Origin: Dietzia sp032248695
GTDB lineage: Bacteria > Actinomycetota > Actinomycetes > Mycobacteriales > Mycobacteriaceae
Assembly: GCF_032248695.1 (NCBI RefSeq)
Contig: NZ_JAVHXC010000003.1
Coordinates: 572,737 to 636,736 of the forward strand
Direction of reading: 5' to 3'
Length of the DNA: 64,000 bases
This document shows positions 26,385 through 35,231 of this stretch, piece by piece. A program made the translations under genes and the position numbers. The stretch's first letter is position 1. Every line of letters begins with the position of its first letter. The notes under the pieces were generated by a model. The model searched no databases, was not told the origin of the DNA, and saw only the letters and a list, made by a program, of their open reading frames with translations.

Positions 26385-26489
26385 GTCGAGTGAAGACCGG
26401 GAACTTATGTCTCGTAAAACTGTAGGTAGATAAGACGAGCGAACGTCGGTGCGACCAGCCAGGCTCGTCAGTCTGGCTACGCTCTCCGT

Positions 26490-27221
26490 ATGACGACTCC
26501 ACCGCTGCCAACCGCGGACGACTACTGGAGCGAGCTCACCGCGAGATTTGGCGTTGGGCGAGAGGAAGGTGCGTTCTTTGGTGGGCGTTTCATTCGAACG
26601 ATCATCCGACCCTTCGACTCCATTGCTGGCTCCGGAGTGCTCGAATCGTTGATCGGCGGGTCATCAAGTACCGGTGTCGAGCTGTGGGGGCGTAGGCACG
26701 TCTTCAACGCTCGACATGAGTGGTTCCACTTGGACATTGCTCCGGCGTTCAACACATGGGAGACCGAGTACGAGCACAGTCCGTCGGACGCCAACCACGG
26801 GCCCAACGGTCAGAGGTCTGGTTCGGAGCGCTCGCCTGGCCCGATGCCACGAGCCTTTATTCAGCACCCTTCGAGTCTGATCTACTACGAGCAGTTCCCC
26901 ATGTGGGGCGGGATCCGCCACAACGCGGACGACTACCTTCCAGGAGCTGTCCATGTTCTCTGGCAAGAGACAGCAGCGATGGAGGCCGGTGAACCTGACT
27001 GGCAAGCCTCGCCCACCCCCGGGGCCCTCGCACGTATCGATATCACCAACAATGCGCACCCAGATTCGGACGGGACAGCAGTTTTCGACCTCCGGGATCA
27101 GGTGTGCCTCTTCTTCGAAATCAGGCACTCGGGAGAGCCGAGCTATCGGCTCGTCGTGGACGCCATGAAGGCGCGAGGGTCTAAGAAGGCATTCACTGAG
27201 TTCGGCGACCGGTCACAGTAG
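26490..27221 (+). CDS. Hypothetical protein
   Basis: 243 aa, soluble. Aromatic-rich: 'HVFNARHEWFHLDIAPAFNT', 'SLIYYEQFPMWGGIRHN', 'CLFFEIRHSGEPSYRLVV'. No membrane span, signal peptide or known motif. Its divergent arrangement with the preceding hypothetical gene (105-base gap) suggests shared control. Base composition is lower in GC than the core genes. Confidence 0.6.
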   Translation: MTTPPLPTADDYWSELTARFGVGREEGAFFGGRFIRTIIRPFDSIAGSGVLESLIGGSSSTGVELWGRRHVFNARHEWFHLDIAPAFNTWETEYEHSPSDANHGPNGQRSGSERSPGPMPRAFIQHPSSLIYYEQFPMWGGIRHNADDYLPGAVHVLWQETAAMEAGEPDWQASPTPGALARIDITNNAHPDSDGTAVFDLRDQVCLFFEIRHSGEPSYRLVVDAMKARGSKKAFTEFGDRSQ

Positions 27222-27387
27222 TCAGCCGCTGATGCGCGTGGCCACCGCCTTCATGGGAGGGGGACGATGGCTTTCCGTGACAGGCTCCCGCTCTGCCACC
27301 CAGCAGTGAGAGAACACCGCCATTCACCGATGCGACTCACAGCCCCGAGGAGGGGACACGCCCGAGTAGCGTCATCATCTCTGGCGG

Positions 27388-27969
27388 TTAGCGGAATTGC
27401 CGGCGGGGTGGGTATCGGCGGTGCCAACCGGCCGCGAGCGCCGCGATTAGCGCGGTCCCGATAAGCCCGGTGACCCACCATGACCACGGGAAGCCGACAT
27501 CATCGAGGTCGACCGGGCGTTGATCGGCGGCCGGCGCATGCGGGTGGCCATAGACCTCGATCGCAGCCTGGCGGGTGCGGGTGTCGGTGGAGGTCGTGGT
27601 GGCTGAGCAGGAAGTGTCTGACCACGGCGCCCCGTGAGACCGATCGGTGCCGGCGAAGACCAGGTATTCGGTGCCGATCGCGTACCCGGTGCCGCAGGCG
27701 GGGCCTTGGGTGCTGGTGGCCACGACGGTGCTGTCGCCGATCTCGCCGGTGAAGACCTCCCGCACATCGAACTCGTAGTAGGCGGTCTCTCCGTCGATGC
27801 GCTTCGCGTTCGCGGTGCCGGTGAACACTCCTGCCGCATGCGCAACGTGCTGAAGGATCCGGGGGTCATTGGGGGCGAAGGCGCAGGAGCAGGCATTCGC
27901 TGCGCCCGGCGTGGCCACCGGCACCATCAGCGGCGCAGCCAGCACCGCGAGGAGTAGCCACCTCCGCAT
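27388..27969 (-). CDS. TIMP-like (CSC) secreted, membrane-anchored protein A
   Basis: 193 aa. A Sec signal peptide ends right before a Cys-x-Cys ('ANACSCAFAPND'), the arrangement of tissue-inhibitor-of-metalloproteinase (NTR/TIMP) N-termini, where the first mature Cys binds the protease metal. The following strands 'GVFTGTANAKRIDGETAYYE', 'VREVFTGEIGDSTVVATS' and 'GYAIGTEYLVFAG' fit the OB-like fold. A C-terminal membrane helix ('WWVTGLIGTALIAALAAG') with a basic tail anchors it. A paralog lies at 33072-33692, on the other side of the RNA-repair genes. Confidence 0.75.
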   Translation of the reverse strand: MRRWLLLAVLAAPLMVPVATPGAANACSCAFAPNDPRILQHVAHAAGVFTGTANAKRIDGETAYYEFDVREVFTGEIGDSTVVATSTQGPACGTGYAIGTEYLVFAGTDRSHGAPWSDTSCSATTTSTDTRTRQAAIEVYGHPHAPAADQRPVDLDDVGFPWSWWVTGLIGTALIAALAAGWHRRYPPRRQFR

Positions 27970-28013
27970 TGCGACACCTCCGGGTCTTGGTGCGTACTGG
28001 TTCGGTTAGCGGG

Positions 28014-30509
28014 TCACAGTCGTGGGTCGATGGGTTCAGATTCCATGGCTAGGACTGCGAAGACGCACTGGTGGACTTTCCACAGTGGTTCGCCGGCGGC
28101 GGCGCGATGTGCGGCCTCGAGTCCGAGGGCGTATTCACGCAACGCCATGGAGCGTTTCTGGCCCAGGGCTCGGTTTTTGAGGCCGGCCAGGATGTCGGGG
28201 TTGGTGTAGTCGGCGCCGTAGATGATGCGCAGGTACTCGCGCCCCCGAACTTTGAGGCCGGGCTGGACGAGGCCCTTCTTGCCGCGGGTCAGGTTGGCCA
28301 GGGGTTTGACCACCATCCCTTCCCCGCCGGCGCTGGTAAGTTCGTCCCACCACTGGATGCCCGCGGCACGCGAGTCGTCGCCGGTGGTGGTGACCTCGAG
28401 GCGGCGTGTGGTGCGGAACAGGTCCGGGTCGGCCGAGATGAGGCGGTCGGCAAGGTCCAGGTGCCACCGGTGGTCGCGGGTTTCGTAAGTGCCAGCGGTG
28501 CTGGCCACGATCTGGAACGGGGCGATCTGCAGACCAAGCTGGGTGTCGACGGGCTGGATGTAGCGGCGGTAGGCCTGAACGAACTTCTCGGCGTTGGCGG
28601 CTCGGCCGCGCGTGCGGTCGAGTAGGTCACCGACGTCCAGGCCGCGGTGAGCGGCCGATGCGAGCACGTCCACGGCAGCGGGCAGGGCGGTGGTGGCCGC
28701 GGCGCCCACGGCGGCGTACTGGTCGCGGATCATCGGTTCGGCTTTGAGCGTCCACGGCAGGATCTCGGTGTCCAGTAGGAGCCAGGTCGCGCCGAGGTCT
28801 GACCACAACCCGGCGGCGGTCGCGGCGCTGGCGATGCGCTGCAGAACGGCCGCCTGCTGCTCATCGGGCAGCAGGGCGCGGCCGGTGCGAGAGTGGATCA
28901 CCCCGCCGCCCTGGTCGGTCAGATGCACAACAGCGCGCGAACCCATGTGCTTTTCCTGGCACATCACCTGGTCGACGCCGTGCTTGGCGAAGTAGTCAAA
29001 GGCCTGATCGGGGTGCTCGAGCAGATCGGGGCGGGGGGAGCTGTCCACCGGGGACATGGTCGGCGGCAGGTAGAGCAGCTGCGCCGGGTCGACCGCGAAG
29101 CGACTCATCACCTCCAACGCTCCGGCCGCATTGTCTGCCCGCAGCGACACCCGCCCCATGTGCTGGGTCTCGATGACTCGCGGTCCAAGGACGTCGGTCA
29201 GCTTGAGCGTTGCGGGGTCCCGCTCGGGCGGGGCTGGCGGACGGACCGGTTCGTAGTAGGTGTCCTGGGCGGGCACCGAGACGACGTCGCGTTCGGGATA
29301 GCGCAGTGCGGTCAGGGCCCCGCCGAACACGCACCCGGTGTCCAGGCACATGGTGTTGTTGACCCACTCGGTCTCGGTGACCGGGGTGTGCCCGTAGAGC
29401 ACCATGGCCGCACCGCGGTAGTCCTCGGCCCACGGATAGCGCACCGGTAGCCCGAACTCGTCGGTCTCGCCACTGGTGTCGCCGTACAGGGCGAACGCTC
29501 GCACCCGCCCGGATGCCCGGCCGTGGTACTTCTCTTTCAGGCCAGCGTGGGCCACGACGAGGTGGCCGTCATCGAGGACGTAGTGCGCCACCAGGGAGTC
29601 GCAGAACGCCCGCGTCCTGGCGACGAAGCCCTCGTCTTGGTCGGCCAGTTGGTCCAGGGTCTGTTGCAGACCGTGAGTGGCTTTGACCGATCCTCGGCCC
29701 AGCGCCTTGGCGAGTTTGGCTTCGTGGTTGCCCGACACACACAGGGCGTTGCCCGACTCGACCATCCCCATCGCCAGCCGCAGCACGCCCGGGGAGTCCG
29801 GGCCCCGGTCGACCAGGTCTCCCACGAACACCACGCGCCGCCCATCGGGGTGGCGGGCATCGACCGCACGTCCGTGGTCGTCTTCTTCGATCACATACCC
29901 CAGCTTGTCGAGCAGCTGCTCCAGTTCCATAAGGCAGCCGTGGACATCACCAATCACGTCGAACGGCCCGTGCTCATCGCGGCGGTCATTGAACAACCGC
30001 GTCCGCACAATCGACGCCTCGGCCACTGCCTCGACCGAGTCCAAGACGTGGATGGACCGGAACCCTTCCTTCTTCAGGCCGCGCAGCGAGCGGCGCAGCT
30101 GCTCGGCCTGCCGCTTGATCACCCCGGCTCCGAAATCGCGGTCGTCGCGAGCGGCATTGCGCTGCACCGCGACCGCGGTGGGCAGGTCCAGCACGATCGC
30201 CGTGGCCAACACGTCATGCTCACGCGCCAAGGCCACGAGGGATTTGCGGGCGGCCGGCTGCACATTCGTCGCATCGATCACCGTCAACCGTCCCCGCGCC
30301 AGACGCTTGCCGGCGATGAACTCCAGCACGGCGAACGCATCCACTGTTGCGTCCTGGGCGTTGGGGTCATCACAGACCATCGCCCGACAGTCATCGCTGG
30401 AGATCACCTCGGTGGGGGCGAAATGGGTCGCGGCGAAGGTCGATTTGCCCGACCCACTGGCCCCGATGAGCAGAACCAGCGACAACTCCGGAATGGACAG
30501 CTCACTCAT
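28014..30509 (-). CDS. pnkp: Polynucleotide kinase-phosphatase-ligase (bacterial Pnkp)
   Basis: 831 aa, three domains as in the bacterial RNA-repair enzyme. Residues 1-170: P-loop kinase, GASGSGKST at 16-24 and 'SSDDCR' at 37-42. Residues about 183-420: metallophosphatase, GDVHG 187-191, GDLVDRG 230-236, GNHE 260-263. Residues about 480-831: adenylyltransferase/ligase, nucleotidyl Lys520 in 'EKHMGS' and 'GEGMVVKP' later. It heals 5'-OH and 2',3'-cyclic phosphate RNA ends and seals them with Hen1. ATG 30509 overlaps the Hen1 stop by ATGA, confirming the start and the operon. Confidence 0.95.
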   Translation of the reverse strand: MSELSIPELSLVLLIGASGSGKSTFAATHFAPTEVISSDDCRAMVCDDPNAQDATVDAFAVLEFIAGKRLARGRLTVIDATNVQPAARKSLVALAREHDVLATAIVLDLPTAVAVQRNAARDDRDFGAGVIKRQAEQLRRSLRGLKKEGFRSIHVLDSVEAVAEASIVRTRLFNDRRDEHGPFDVIGDVHGCLMELEQLLDKLGYVIEEDDHGRAVDARHPDGRRVVFVGDLVDRGPDSPGVLRLAMGMVESGNALCVSGNHEAKLAKALGRGSVKATHGLQQTLDQLADQDEGFVARTRAFCDSLVAHYVLDDGHLVVAHAGLKEKYHGRASGRVRAFALYGDTSGETDEFGLPVRYPWAEDYRGAAMVLYGHTPVTETEWVNNTMCLDTGCVFGGALTALRYPERDVVSVPAQDTYYEPVRPPAPPERDPATLKLTDVLGPRVIETQHMGRVSLRADNAAGALEVMSRFAVDPAQLLYLPPTMSPVDSSPRPDLLEHPDQAFDYFAKHGVDQVMCQEKHMGSRAVVHLTDQGGGVIHSRTGRALLPDEQQAAVLQRIASAATAAGLWSDLGATWLLLDTEILPWTLKAEPMIRDQYAAVGAAATTALPAAVDVLASAAHRGLDVGDLLDRTRGRAANAEKFVQAYRRYIQPVDTQLGLQIAPFQIVASTAGTYETRDHRWHLDLADRLISADPDLFRTTRRLEVTTTGDDSRAAGIQWWDELTSAGGEGMVVKPLANLTRGKKGLVQPGLKVRGREYLRIIYGADYTNPDILAGLKNRALGQKRSMALREYALGLEAAHRAAAGEPLWKVHQCVFAVLAMESEPIDPRL

Positions 30510-31918
30510 GCGGGCACCTCCACAGGGGCGGACAGACTGAACACGGCCATCTGCGTCGGCGGACCGACCTGCGGATCGTCGTCGCCCACGGGACGGAAGT
30601 CCACCTGGTAGCCGTGCATGGTGGCCACCGCGGTGGCCCACTGTCGGAACTGCTCGCGGGTCCACTCGAACCGATGATCCGGATGCCGAAACCCTCCTGA
30701 GGCCAGCGCGGGGTAGTGCACGTTGTACTCCCTGTTGGGCGTGGTGATCACCACGTGCCGGGGACGCATCGCCCCGAACACGTTTCTGGTCACCGCTGGC
30801 AGGCGGTCGGGGTCGACGTGCTCGATCACTTCCATCAGGATCGCCAGATCCAGATCGATCAGGCGCTCGTCCTCGTACAGCAGCGAGGACAGCAGCAACG
30901 TCAGACGCTCGGCTTGCCGCTCGGTCATCGACTCCACGTGCAGCCGCGTGGCCGCCTTAGACAGCGCGACATCGGAGACCTCGGTACCGATCACCCGCGC
31001 CACGCCCTGCACCTTGAGCAGACCGCTCAGCAGAGCGCCGGACCCGCACCCCAGATCCGCGATCGATGCAGGCGATAGGTCGCGGACCACCTCCAGCACC
31101 GCCTCGTGGCGCAGTCGCACCAGCGGCCGCGGGGCGCTGGCCCCGTCATCGTCGTCGACGGGCGGTTGTGCGTGGACGTCCAGTTCGGCCAGTCGGGTCA
31201 GGGCACTGTCGCGAAGATCGCGCTGACCGGCCAGGAAACGATGCGCGATCACCTCACGCTCGGGATGCGACGATAGCCAGCCCGAGCCGGCGCGCATCAA
31301 CTTGTCGATTTCGTCCTGACCGACCCAGTAGTGCTTGGCCTCGTCGAGTACCGGCAGCAACACGTACAAGTGACTGAGGGCCTGGGCCAGGCGCACCGTC
31401 CCGGTCAGCGTCACCGACACCATTGGTGCCTGGCCCCACTGGGGCCTGGTGGCATCGAACGCGATCGGCGTGGCCTGCACGTCCCATCCCAGCGGCGTGA
31501 ACAGTCTGCGGACCAGATCCGCCTCCCCGGGCACCGCCGGCAGGAACAGTGTCAGGTCCAGAGCAGTGTCGACGAGATCCTCATGGCCGGTGCACTGACC
31601 ATTCAGGGCGGAGCGGAACACTCTGCCCACCGCCACCGACAGCAGGGACGACGCGACGTATGGGCGATCGTTGACGTAATGCCCCAGAGCGAAGGCGTCG
31701 CTGCGGCCCGAGCGCCCTCGTACCAAGGCCACCGGATCCACCTCCAGCACCACCGCCGCAGTACACGTCTCGGCTGAGCTCTCGGGGTAGAACACATGCG
31801 CCGTGCCCCCGTACACCTTGAACGACTGCACCCGCTCGGGATGCTTATGCAGCAAGATCCCCAGATCACTCGGCGTCGGCAGCGCCTGCGAACGGCGGGC
31901 AGTGATCGTCAACAACAT
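30506..31918 (-). CDS. hen1: 3'-terminal RNA ribose 2'-O-methyltransferase Hen1
   Basis: 470 aa. The N-terminal half is the bacterial Hen1 domain that activates the Pnkp ligase ('PTPSDLGILLHKHPERVQSF', 'GHYVNDRPYVASSLLSVAV'). The C-terminal half is the SAM methyltransferase: 'IADLGCGSGAL' binds SAM, and Glu363, Glu366, His367 ('MEVIEH') with His415 ('HPDHRFEW') match the Mn-binding Glu/Glu/His/His set of the family, with the same 48-residue spacing as the known enzyme. It methylates the repaired 3' end so that the same RNase cannot cut again. Confidence 0.95.
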   Translation of the reverse strand: MLLTITARRSQALPTPSDLGILLHKHPERVQSFKVYGGTAHVFYPESSAETCTAAVVLEVDPVALVRGRSGRSDAFALGHYVNDRPYVASSLLSVAVGRVFRSALNGQCTGHEDLVDTALDLTLFLPAVPGEADLVRRLFTPLGWDVQATPIAFDATRPQWGQAPMVSVTLTGTVRLAQALSHLYVLLPVLDEAKHYWVGQDEIDKLMRAGSGWLSSHPEREVIAHRFLAGQRDLRDSALTRLAELDVHAQPPVDDDDGASAPRPLVRLRHEAVLEVVRDLSPASIADLGCGSGALLSGLLKVQGVARVIGTEVSDVALSKAATRLHVESMTERQAERLTLLLSSLLYEDERLIDLDLAILMEVIEHVDPDRLPAVTRNVFGAMRPRHVVITTPNREYNVHYPALASGGFRHPDHRFEWTREQFRQWATAVATMHGYQVDFRPVGDDDPQVGPPTQMAVFSLSAPVEVPA

Positions 31919-32033
31919 GCAGGCCAGTCTGCCCCACCAACTCACGCGAGCAGGCACGACGGGCAATCGAGGGCCTCACGGTATTGCCAGCAGGAGCGCC
32001 GCCGGCTGCCTCGTGGGCGCTACCGTCACTGCC

Positions 32034-32384
32034 ATGGTGTGGGTATGGACGTTCGCGGTGTTGATGGTCGTGTTGGTCGGCGCTGCGGTGTTGCCCCGGC
32101 GCTCCGGGATCCGTCGCGAGGGCTTTCCGTGGTTCTGGTTGGCCTTCCCGACAGCGGCCCTGCTGGTGGCCGCGTCGGTCAGCATTTGGGTTCCCGGGAT
32201 CAGCGCGACTGGGGGTTGGACGATGTACATGCCACTCGCGGATCGAAGCGGTGGCGTCCAGTTCCTCAGCAATGAGCAGTTCTGGCAGCTGCAAGCGTTC
32301 CTGCTCGGACGGTGGATATTGCCCGCAAGTGCCCTGATCGCTGTCGGATTGTCGGTGTGGTCCTGGAGACGCGGCCGATACTGA
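32034..32384 (+). CDS. Small membrane protein with GFPWFW motif (copy 1)
   Basis: 116 aa. Three hydrophobic segments: residues about 3-20, 30-50 ('GFPWFWLAFPTAALLVAAS') and 86-108 ('LPASALIAVGLSVWSWRRG'). The intervening extracytoplasmic part has no cysteines. A diverged copy, with the same GFPWFW and the same 'GLS[VI]W[ST]WRR' end, is encoded at 34768-35142. No family recognised. Confidence 0.65.
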   Translation: MVWVWTFAVLMVVLVGAAVLPRRSGIRREGFPWFWLAFPTAALLVAASVSIWVPGISATGGWTMYMPLADRSGGVQFLSNEQFWQLQAFLLGRWILPASALIAVGLSVWSWRRGRY

Positions 32385-32400
32385 GCCCGGCGCGACCCCA

Positions 32401-33006
32401 TCACCGGGCGACGTCGACGACTGGCCGAGCACGGTCGGTCAGGAGGGTGGCTGCGGCCAGCAGGTAGCCGGCGAGGGCGATCATGACTGGGGCCAATAGG
32501 TAGACGCCGGGCGCGCACGCGATGACAAGCACAGCAGTCATCACGCAGGCGGACTTGGCGGCAATGGTGTTCCTGCGAGCAACGAGGACGAGCGCAAGCC
32601 CCGCTGCGGTGATCGTGATGCTTGCCCACCCGGCGAGCGGGGAGTGCTTCGCGAAAGTCACGGGGATGGAGAAGCCTCCCTGGGCGATGAGCAGGGCCCC
32701 GACCACAGTCATCACCAGTGCGGCGGCCCGGGTGCGCTCGCTCGCGGTGTCGTGGTGAAACTCGGATGCGGTGGTGATCATCAGCGCGACCACACACGTC
32801 AGGGCCACCACGCTCATCGCCGGGATCACGTAACCGAGGCCGTCCGGGCAGCTCCACACCTGTTGCCCGTCGATTCTGTTGCGGGTACAGCCGTAGTGGG
32901 TGGCTTGGGCCAGCTGCATGGCGCCGACCGCCAGGAACGCTCCCACGCAGCAGCCGCCGATGGCCGCGACGAATGAGGCGTAAGCAATCCGCGCACCAAC
33001 TCCCAT
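32401..33006 (-). CDS. Multi-span membrane protein, unknown
   Basis: 201 aa with five to six hydrophobic segments. The first external loop carries two cysteines ('HYGCTRNRIDGQQVWSCPDG'), likely a disulphide. Start ATG 33006 begins at 'MGVGARIAYASF', just before the first span; the longer frame upstream is Arg/Pro-rich and not credible. No family recognised. Confidence 0.6.
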   Translation of the reverse strand: MGVGARIAYASFVAAIGGCCVGAFLAVGAMQLAQATHYGCTRNRIDGQQVWSCPDGLGYVIPAMSVVALTCVVALMITTASEFHHDTASERTRAAALVMTVVGALLIAQGGFSIPVTFAKHSPLAGWASITITAAGLALVLVARRNTIAAKSACVMTAVLVIACAPGVYLLAPVMIALAGYLLAAATLLTDRARPVVDVAR

Positions 33007-33071
33007 GGCCACACCGTAGTGCGGCTTGGCTGTCTTGAAGCGGGCCCCGATGTGATGCCGGCGGCCGGGGC

Positions 33072-33692
33072 CTATCCGGAGGAGGCCGGGTTGTCTGGCG
33101 GCCTGCCGTAACGAGACCGAATGTAGTGGGTGATGTGTCCGGCGAGGGCCAGGGCCGCCAGGACGAGTTGGACGCGGCGATCGGCGAGCCACGTCAGCGG
33201 CCATTCAAGTGCCCCTAGGGCCCAGGAGGTGGGGGTGTGGCGCGGCGAGGTCGGGTCGCCGTGAAGGCTGTGGGCGAGGTCGCTGGTGCTGGCCGACTGT
33301 CCGTCCCGAAAGGTGGAAAGCGCGTAGCCGCACATGTCGGCCTCCGCGGCTGCGATCGGCCAGAGGCGGTCAGTGCCGAGGAAGAGTCTGGACTGCCCAC
33401 GTTCCGGGCGGCCGGGAGAGCAGGAGTTGCCTGAATCGGGCGAGGTGACCAGCACTCGCGAGGCCACGTTTCCGGCGTAGACCTCATCGACCTGGTATTC
33501 GCTGACACCGGGGAAGGTCCGCGCCAACGTGCCCGTGAAAACAACGTCGTAGCGGGACAGGCGCTCCAGTGCACCCTGACGGTTCTCCGGCAACGCGCAG
33601 CTACATGCCGCCGCGGTACCGGCCCCGCCGAATAAGAGCGCCACAGCCAGGGCGATCAGCGTCACGACCTTCCACGGCCCAGTCACAGGCAT
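33072..33692 (-). CDS. TIMP-like (CSC) secreted, membrane-anchored protein B
   Basis: 206 aa. Same plan as the protein at 27388: signal peptide 'LIALAVALLFGGAGTAAA' then a mature N-terminus beginning CSCALPEN, strands 'DVVFTGTLARTFPGVSEYQ', 'VDEVYAGNVASRVLVTS', two further Cys ('SGNSCSPG', 'ADMCGYA') and a C-terminal membrane helix ('VQLVLAALALAGHITHY'). The open frame continues far upstream but ATG 33692 is the only start giving a proper signal peptide. Target protease, if any, unknown. Confidence 0.7.
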   Translation of the reverse strand: MPVTGPWKVVTLIALAVALLFGGAGTAAACSCALPENRQGALERLSRYDVVFTGTLARTFPGVSEYQVDEVYAGNVASRVLVTSPDSGNSCSPGRPERGQSRLFLGTDRLWPIAAAEADMCGYALSTFRDGQSASTSDLAHSLHGDPTSPRHTPTSWALGALEWPLTWLADRRVQLVLAALALAGHITHYIRSRYGRPPDNPASSG

Positions 33693-33741
33693 CCTGGGAG
33701 AACCAGCGGGAGAACTCGCCGCAACGTTGGGGGCCGGGCTC

Positions 33742-33972
33742 TTATCCCTTTGATGAGCGCGGATCATTGCCTGGGGCGATGGTGTCCTGTGCCCTGGTCT
33801 GTCCGTTCTTGCCCCGCACCTGTAATTCGCCACCGCCATCGTTGGCAAGGATCTCGCGAGCCCGGTCAACGCCATCTGACTGTCGGGGTGTGACTGCGCT
33901 CGCTCGGTCGGCCCCCGGTTTGCGTACCTCCCAGTTTCCGTCGTCACGCTGAACGACTCGTTTGTTGACCAT
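33742..33972 (-). CDS. DUF2188 domain protein
   Basis: 76 aa. 'RVVQRDDGNWEVRKPGADRA', 'AREILANDGGGELQVRGKNG' match DUF2188, a small domain common in actinobacterial accessory regions and prophage remnants; function unknown. ATG 33972 (MVNKRV) starts at the domain; an upstream GTG/ATG frame to 34080 adds a Pro-rich stretch without support. Confidence 0.75.
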   Translation of the reverse strand: MVNKRVVQRDDGNWEVRKPGADRASAVTPRQSDGVDRAREILANDGGGELQVRGKNGQTRAQDTIAPGNDPRSSKG

Positions 33973-34091
33973 GCCGAGTTCCCATCGTCGCCGACTGTTG
34001 ATGTGAGCGTAGAGCGGAAGCGGAAGCGCTGGGGCGCCAAGTGGGCTTGGGCGTTCTGTCTTTGTCGTAGGTCCGTGCAAGTCTTCGCGGT

Positions 34092-34325
34092 GTGACTGAT
34101 ATCGGTGTGCTGAGGATCGGTGAGCGTCTGATTTCGCGACGCTGGAGGAAAGTCATCAGCGCGGCGGTTATCGCTGTGTTCGTGCTTCATCCTGCGATGG
34201 GGCAACGAGCGGCCTTGTGGGCTGGGGACCAGTACGCTCAACGACTTTCGCGAATGGTGGAAGATGCAGGATTGCTGGACTTCGGCACGATGCCGCCCCA
34301 GACTCCGGTGTCTGATGGAGCCTGA
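34092..34325 (+). CDS. Small hypothetical protein with one hydrophobic segment
   Basis: 77 aa from GTG 34092. A basic stretch (ISRRWRK) precedes a hydrophobic helix 'VISAAVIAVFVLHPAMG', so it could be a small membrane protein or signal-anchored peptide. No ribosome site is evident and no family recognised; it could be a chance frame. Confidence 0.4.
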   Translation: MTDIGVLRIGERLISRRWRKVISAAVIAVFVLHPAMGQRAALWAGDQYAQRLSRMVEDAGLLDFGTMPPQTPVSDGA

Positions 34326-34399
34326 CTGGTCATAACGTCTGATTACCGGACCGCTGGGGAACGGCTGCGTTCCCGTCGGGCCGGGGGGCACTCCGCTGG

Positions 34400-34672
34400 T
34401 CAGGTAGGGCGCGAATCTGTGGTGCTCGCGTGGCGTCGGTGCGGACCCAGCAGCGCGTAGAGCACTGCGCCCAGAAGTGGTAACGCGACGATAGGGAGCG
34501 CCCATGCCCAATCTGACGAGCTGCGCCGACGCCTGGCCAGGTGGGCAATCGCGACGACATCGAGGACGAGCACCAGGAGCACCGTGGCCGTAAAGATGAT
34601 GTCGTAGGCAACTGGAACAGTCTTCTCCACGTCCGGTTGGGCGAGGGCGCTGGAGTGCGCGATCGTGAACAA
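34400..34672 (-). CDS. PLD nuclease N-terminal-like small membrane protein
   Basis: 90 aa. Two spans, the second reading 'WAWALPIVALPLLGAVLYALLGPHR', the hallmark of the PLDc_N domain found at the N-terminus of cardiolipin-synthase-like proteins and as free small membrane proteins. It stands alone here. Start could be a few codons downstream. Confidence 0.7.
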   Translation of the reverse strand: MFTIAHSSALAQPDVEKTVPVAYDIIFTATVLLVLVLDVVAIAHLARRRRSSSDWAWALPIVALPLLGAVLYALLGPHRRHASTTDSRPT

Positions 34673-34767
34673 GGGCGTTCTCCAATTTCGTTGCGGTGGC
34701 GGGTGCGGTTCGGGCGTGGCCGGTGGTCGCCGCGGTCGGCACGCCAGCGACCGCGATCGGCGCAGTC

Positions 34768-35142
34768 CTACTTCGAGCCAGTGGCGTTGTTCGTGTGTCT
34801 ATGGCGACGGCGCCATGTCCAGATAGATAGTCCAATGCCGACTACGGACAGTATCGGCAGGGACCACAGTGCTCGACGGCGTAAGAGGATCTGGTCGACC
34901 CGATCATTCGGCAGCGCGAGCGGTGCCGGTTCATACCCTGCGATGTAGATCGTCGACTGAAAGTCCTGGGGCAGTGCGGTGCCGAGCAGGCCCACGCTCG
35001 CAGCGATAGAGAAACAGGTGGCCGGGAAGACGACCCAAAACCAGGGAAATCCGAGCTCGGTGTCTGGGGCCGACTGTCGTGGCAGGGTCACCGCCGCCAC
35101 GAGCAGCACGGTGAGTAGCGCAAGAACCATGAGCCAGACCAT
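34768..35142 (-). CDS. Small membrane protein with GFPWFW motif (copy 2)
   Basis: 124 aa. 'MVWLMVLALLTVLLVAAVTL' first span, 'GFPWFWVVFPATCFSIAAS' second, and 'LPILSVVGIGLSIWTWRRRHR' at the end: clearly related to the protein at 32034-32384, with a different middle loop. ATG 35142 matches the start of that paralog (MVW). Confidence 0.65.
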   Translation of the reverse strand: MVWLMVLALLTVLLVAAVTLPRQSAPDTELGFPWFWVVFPATCFSIAASVGLLGTALPQDFQSTIYIAGYEPAPLALPNDRVDQILLRRRALWSLPILSVVGIGLSIWTWRRRHRHTNNATGSK

Positions 35143-35231
35143 GAGCGTGAGCCTAGGACGACGCGGAAGGCGAAAGGCAGAGTTGGCGCAGCGCAGCACC
35201 GGGTGGTGGCCCGGCCCTCTACGCTGCACTC

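Noticed and set aside
28014..31918. Pnkp/Hen1 as a new system
   Set aside because: Domain order and catalytic residues match the described bacterial RNA-repair pair; only its context is notable.
33693..34835. Long upstream extension of the second TIMP-like gene
   Set aside because: It runs antisense and across several better genes (DUF2188, PLDc_N-like); the signal peptide only makes sense from 33692.
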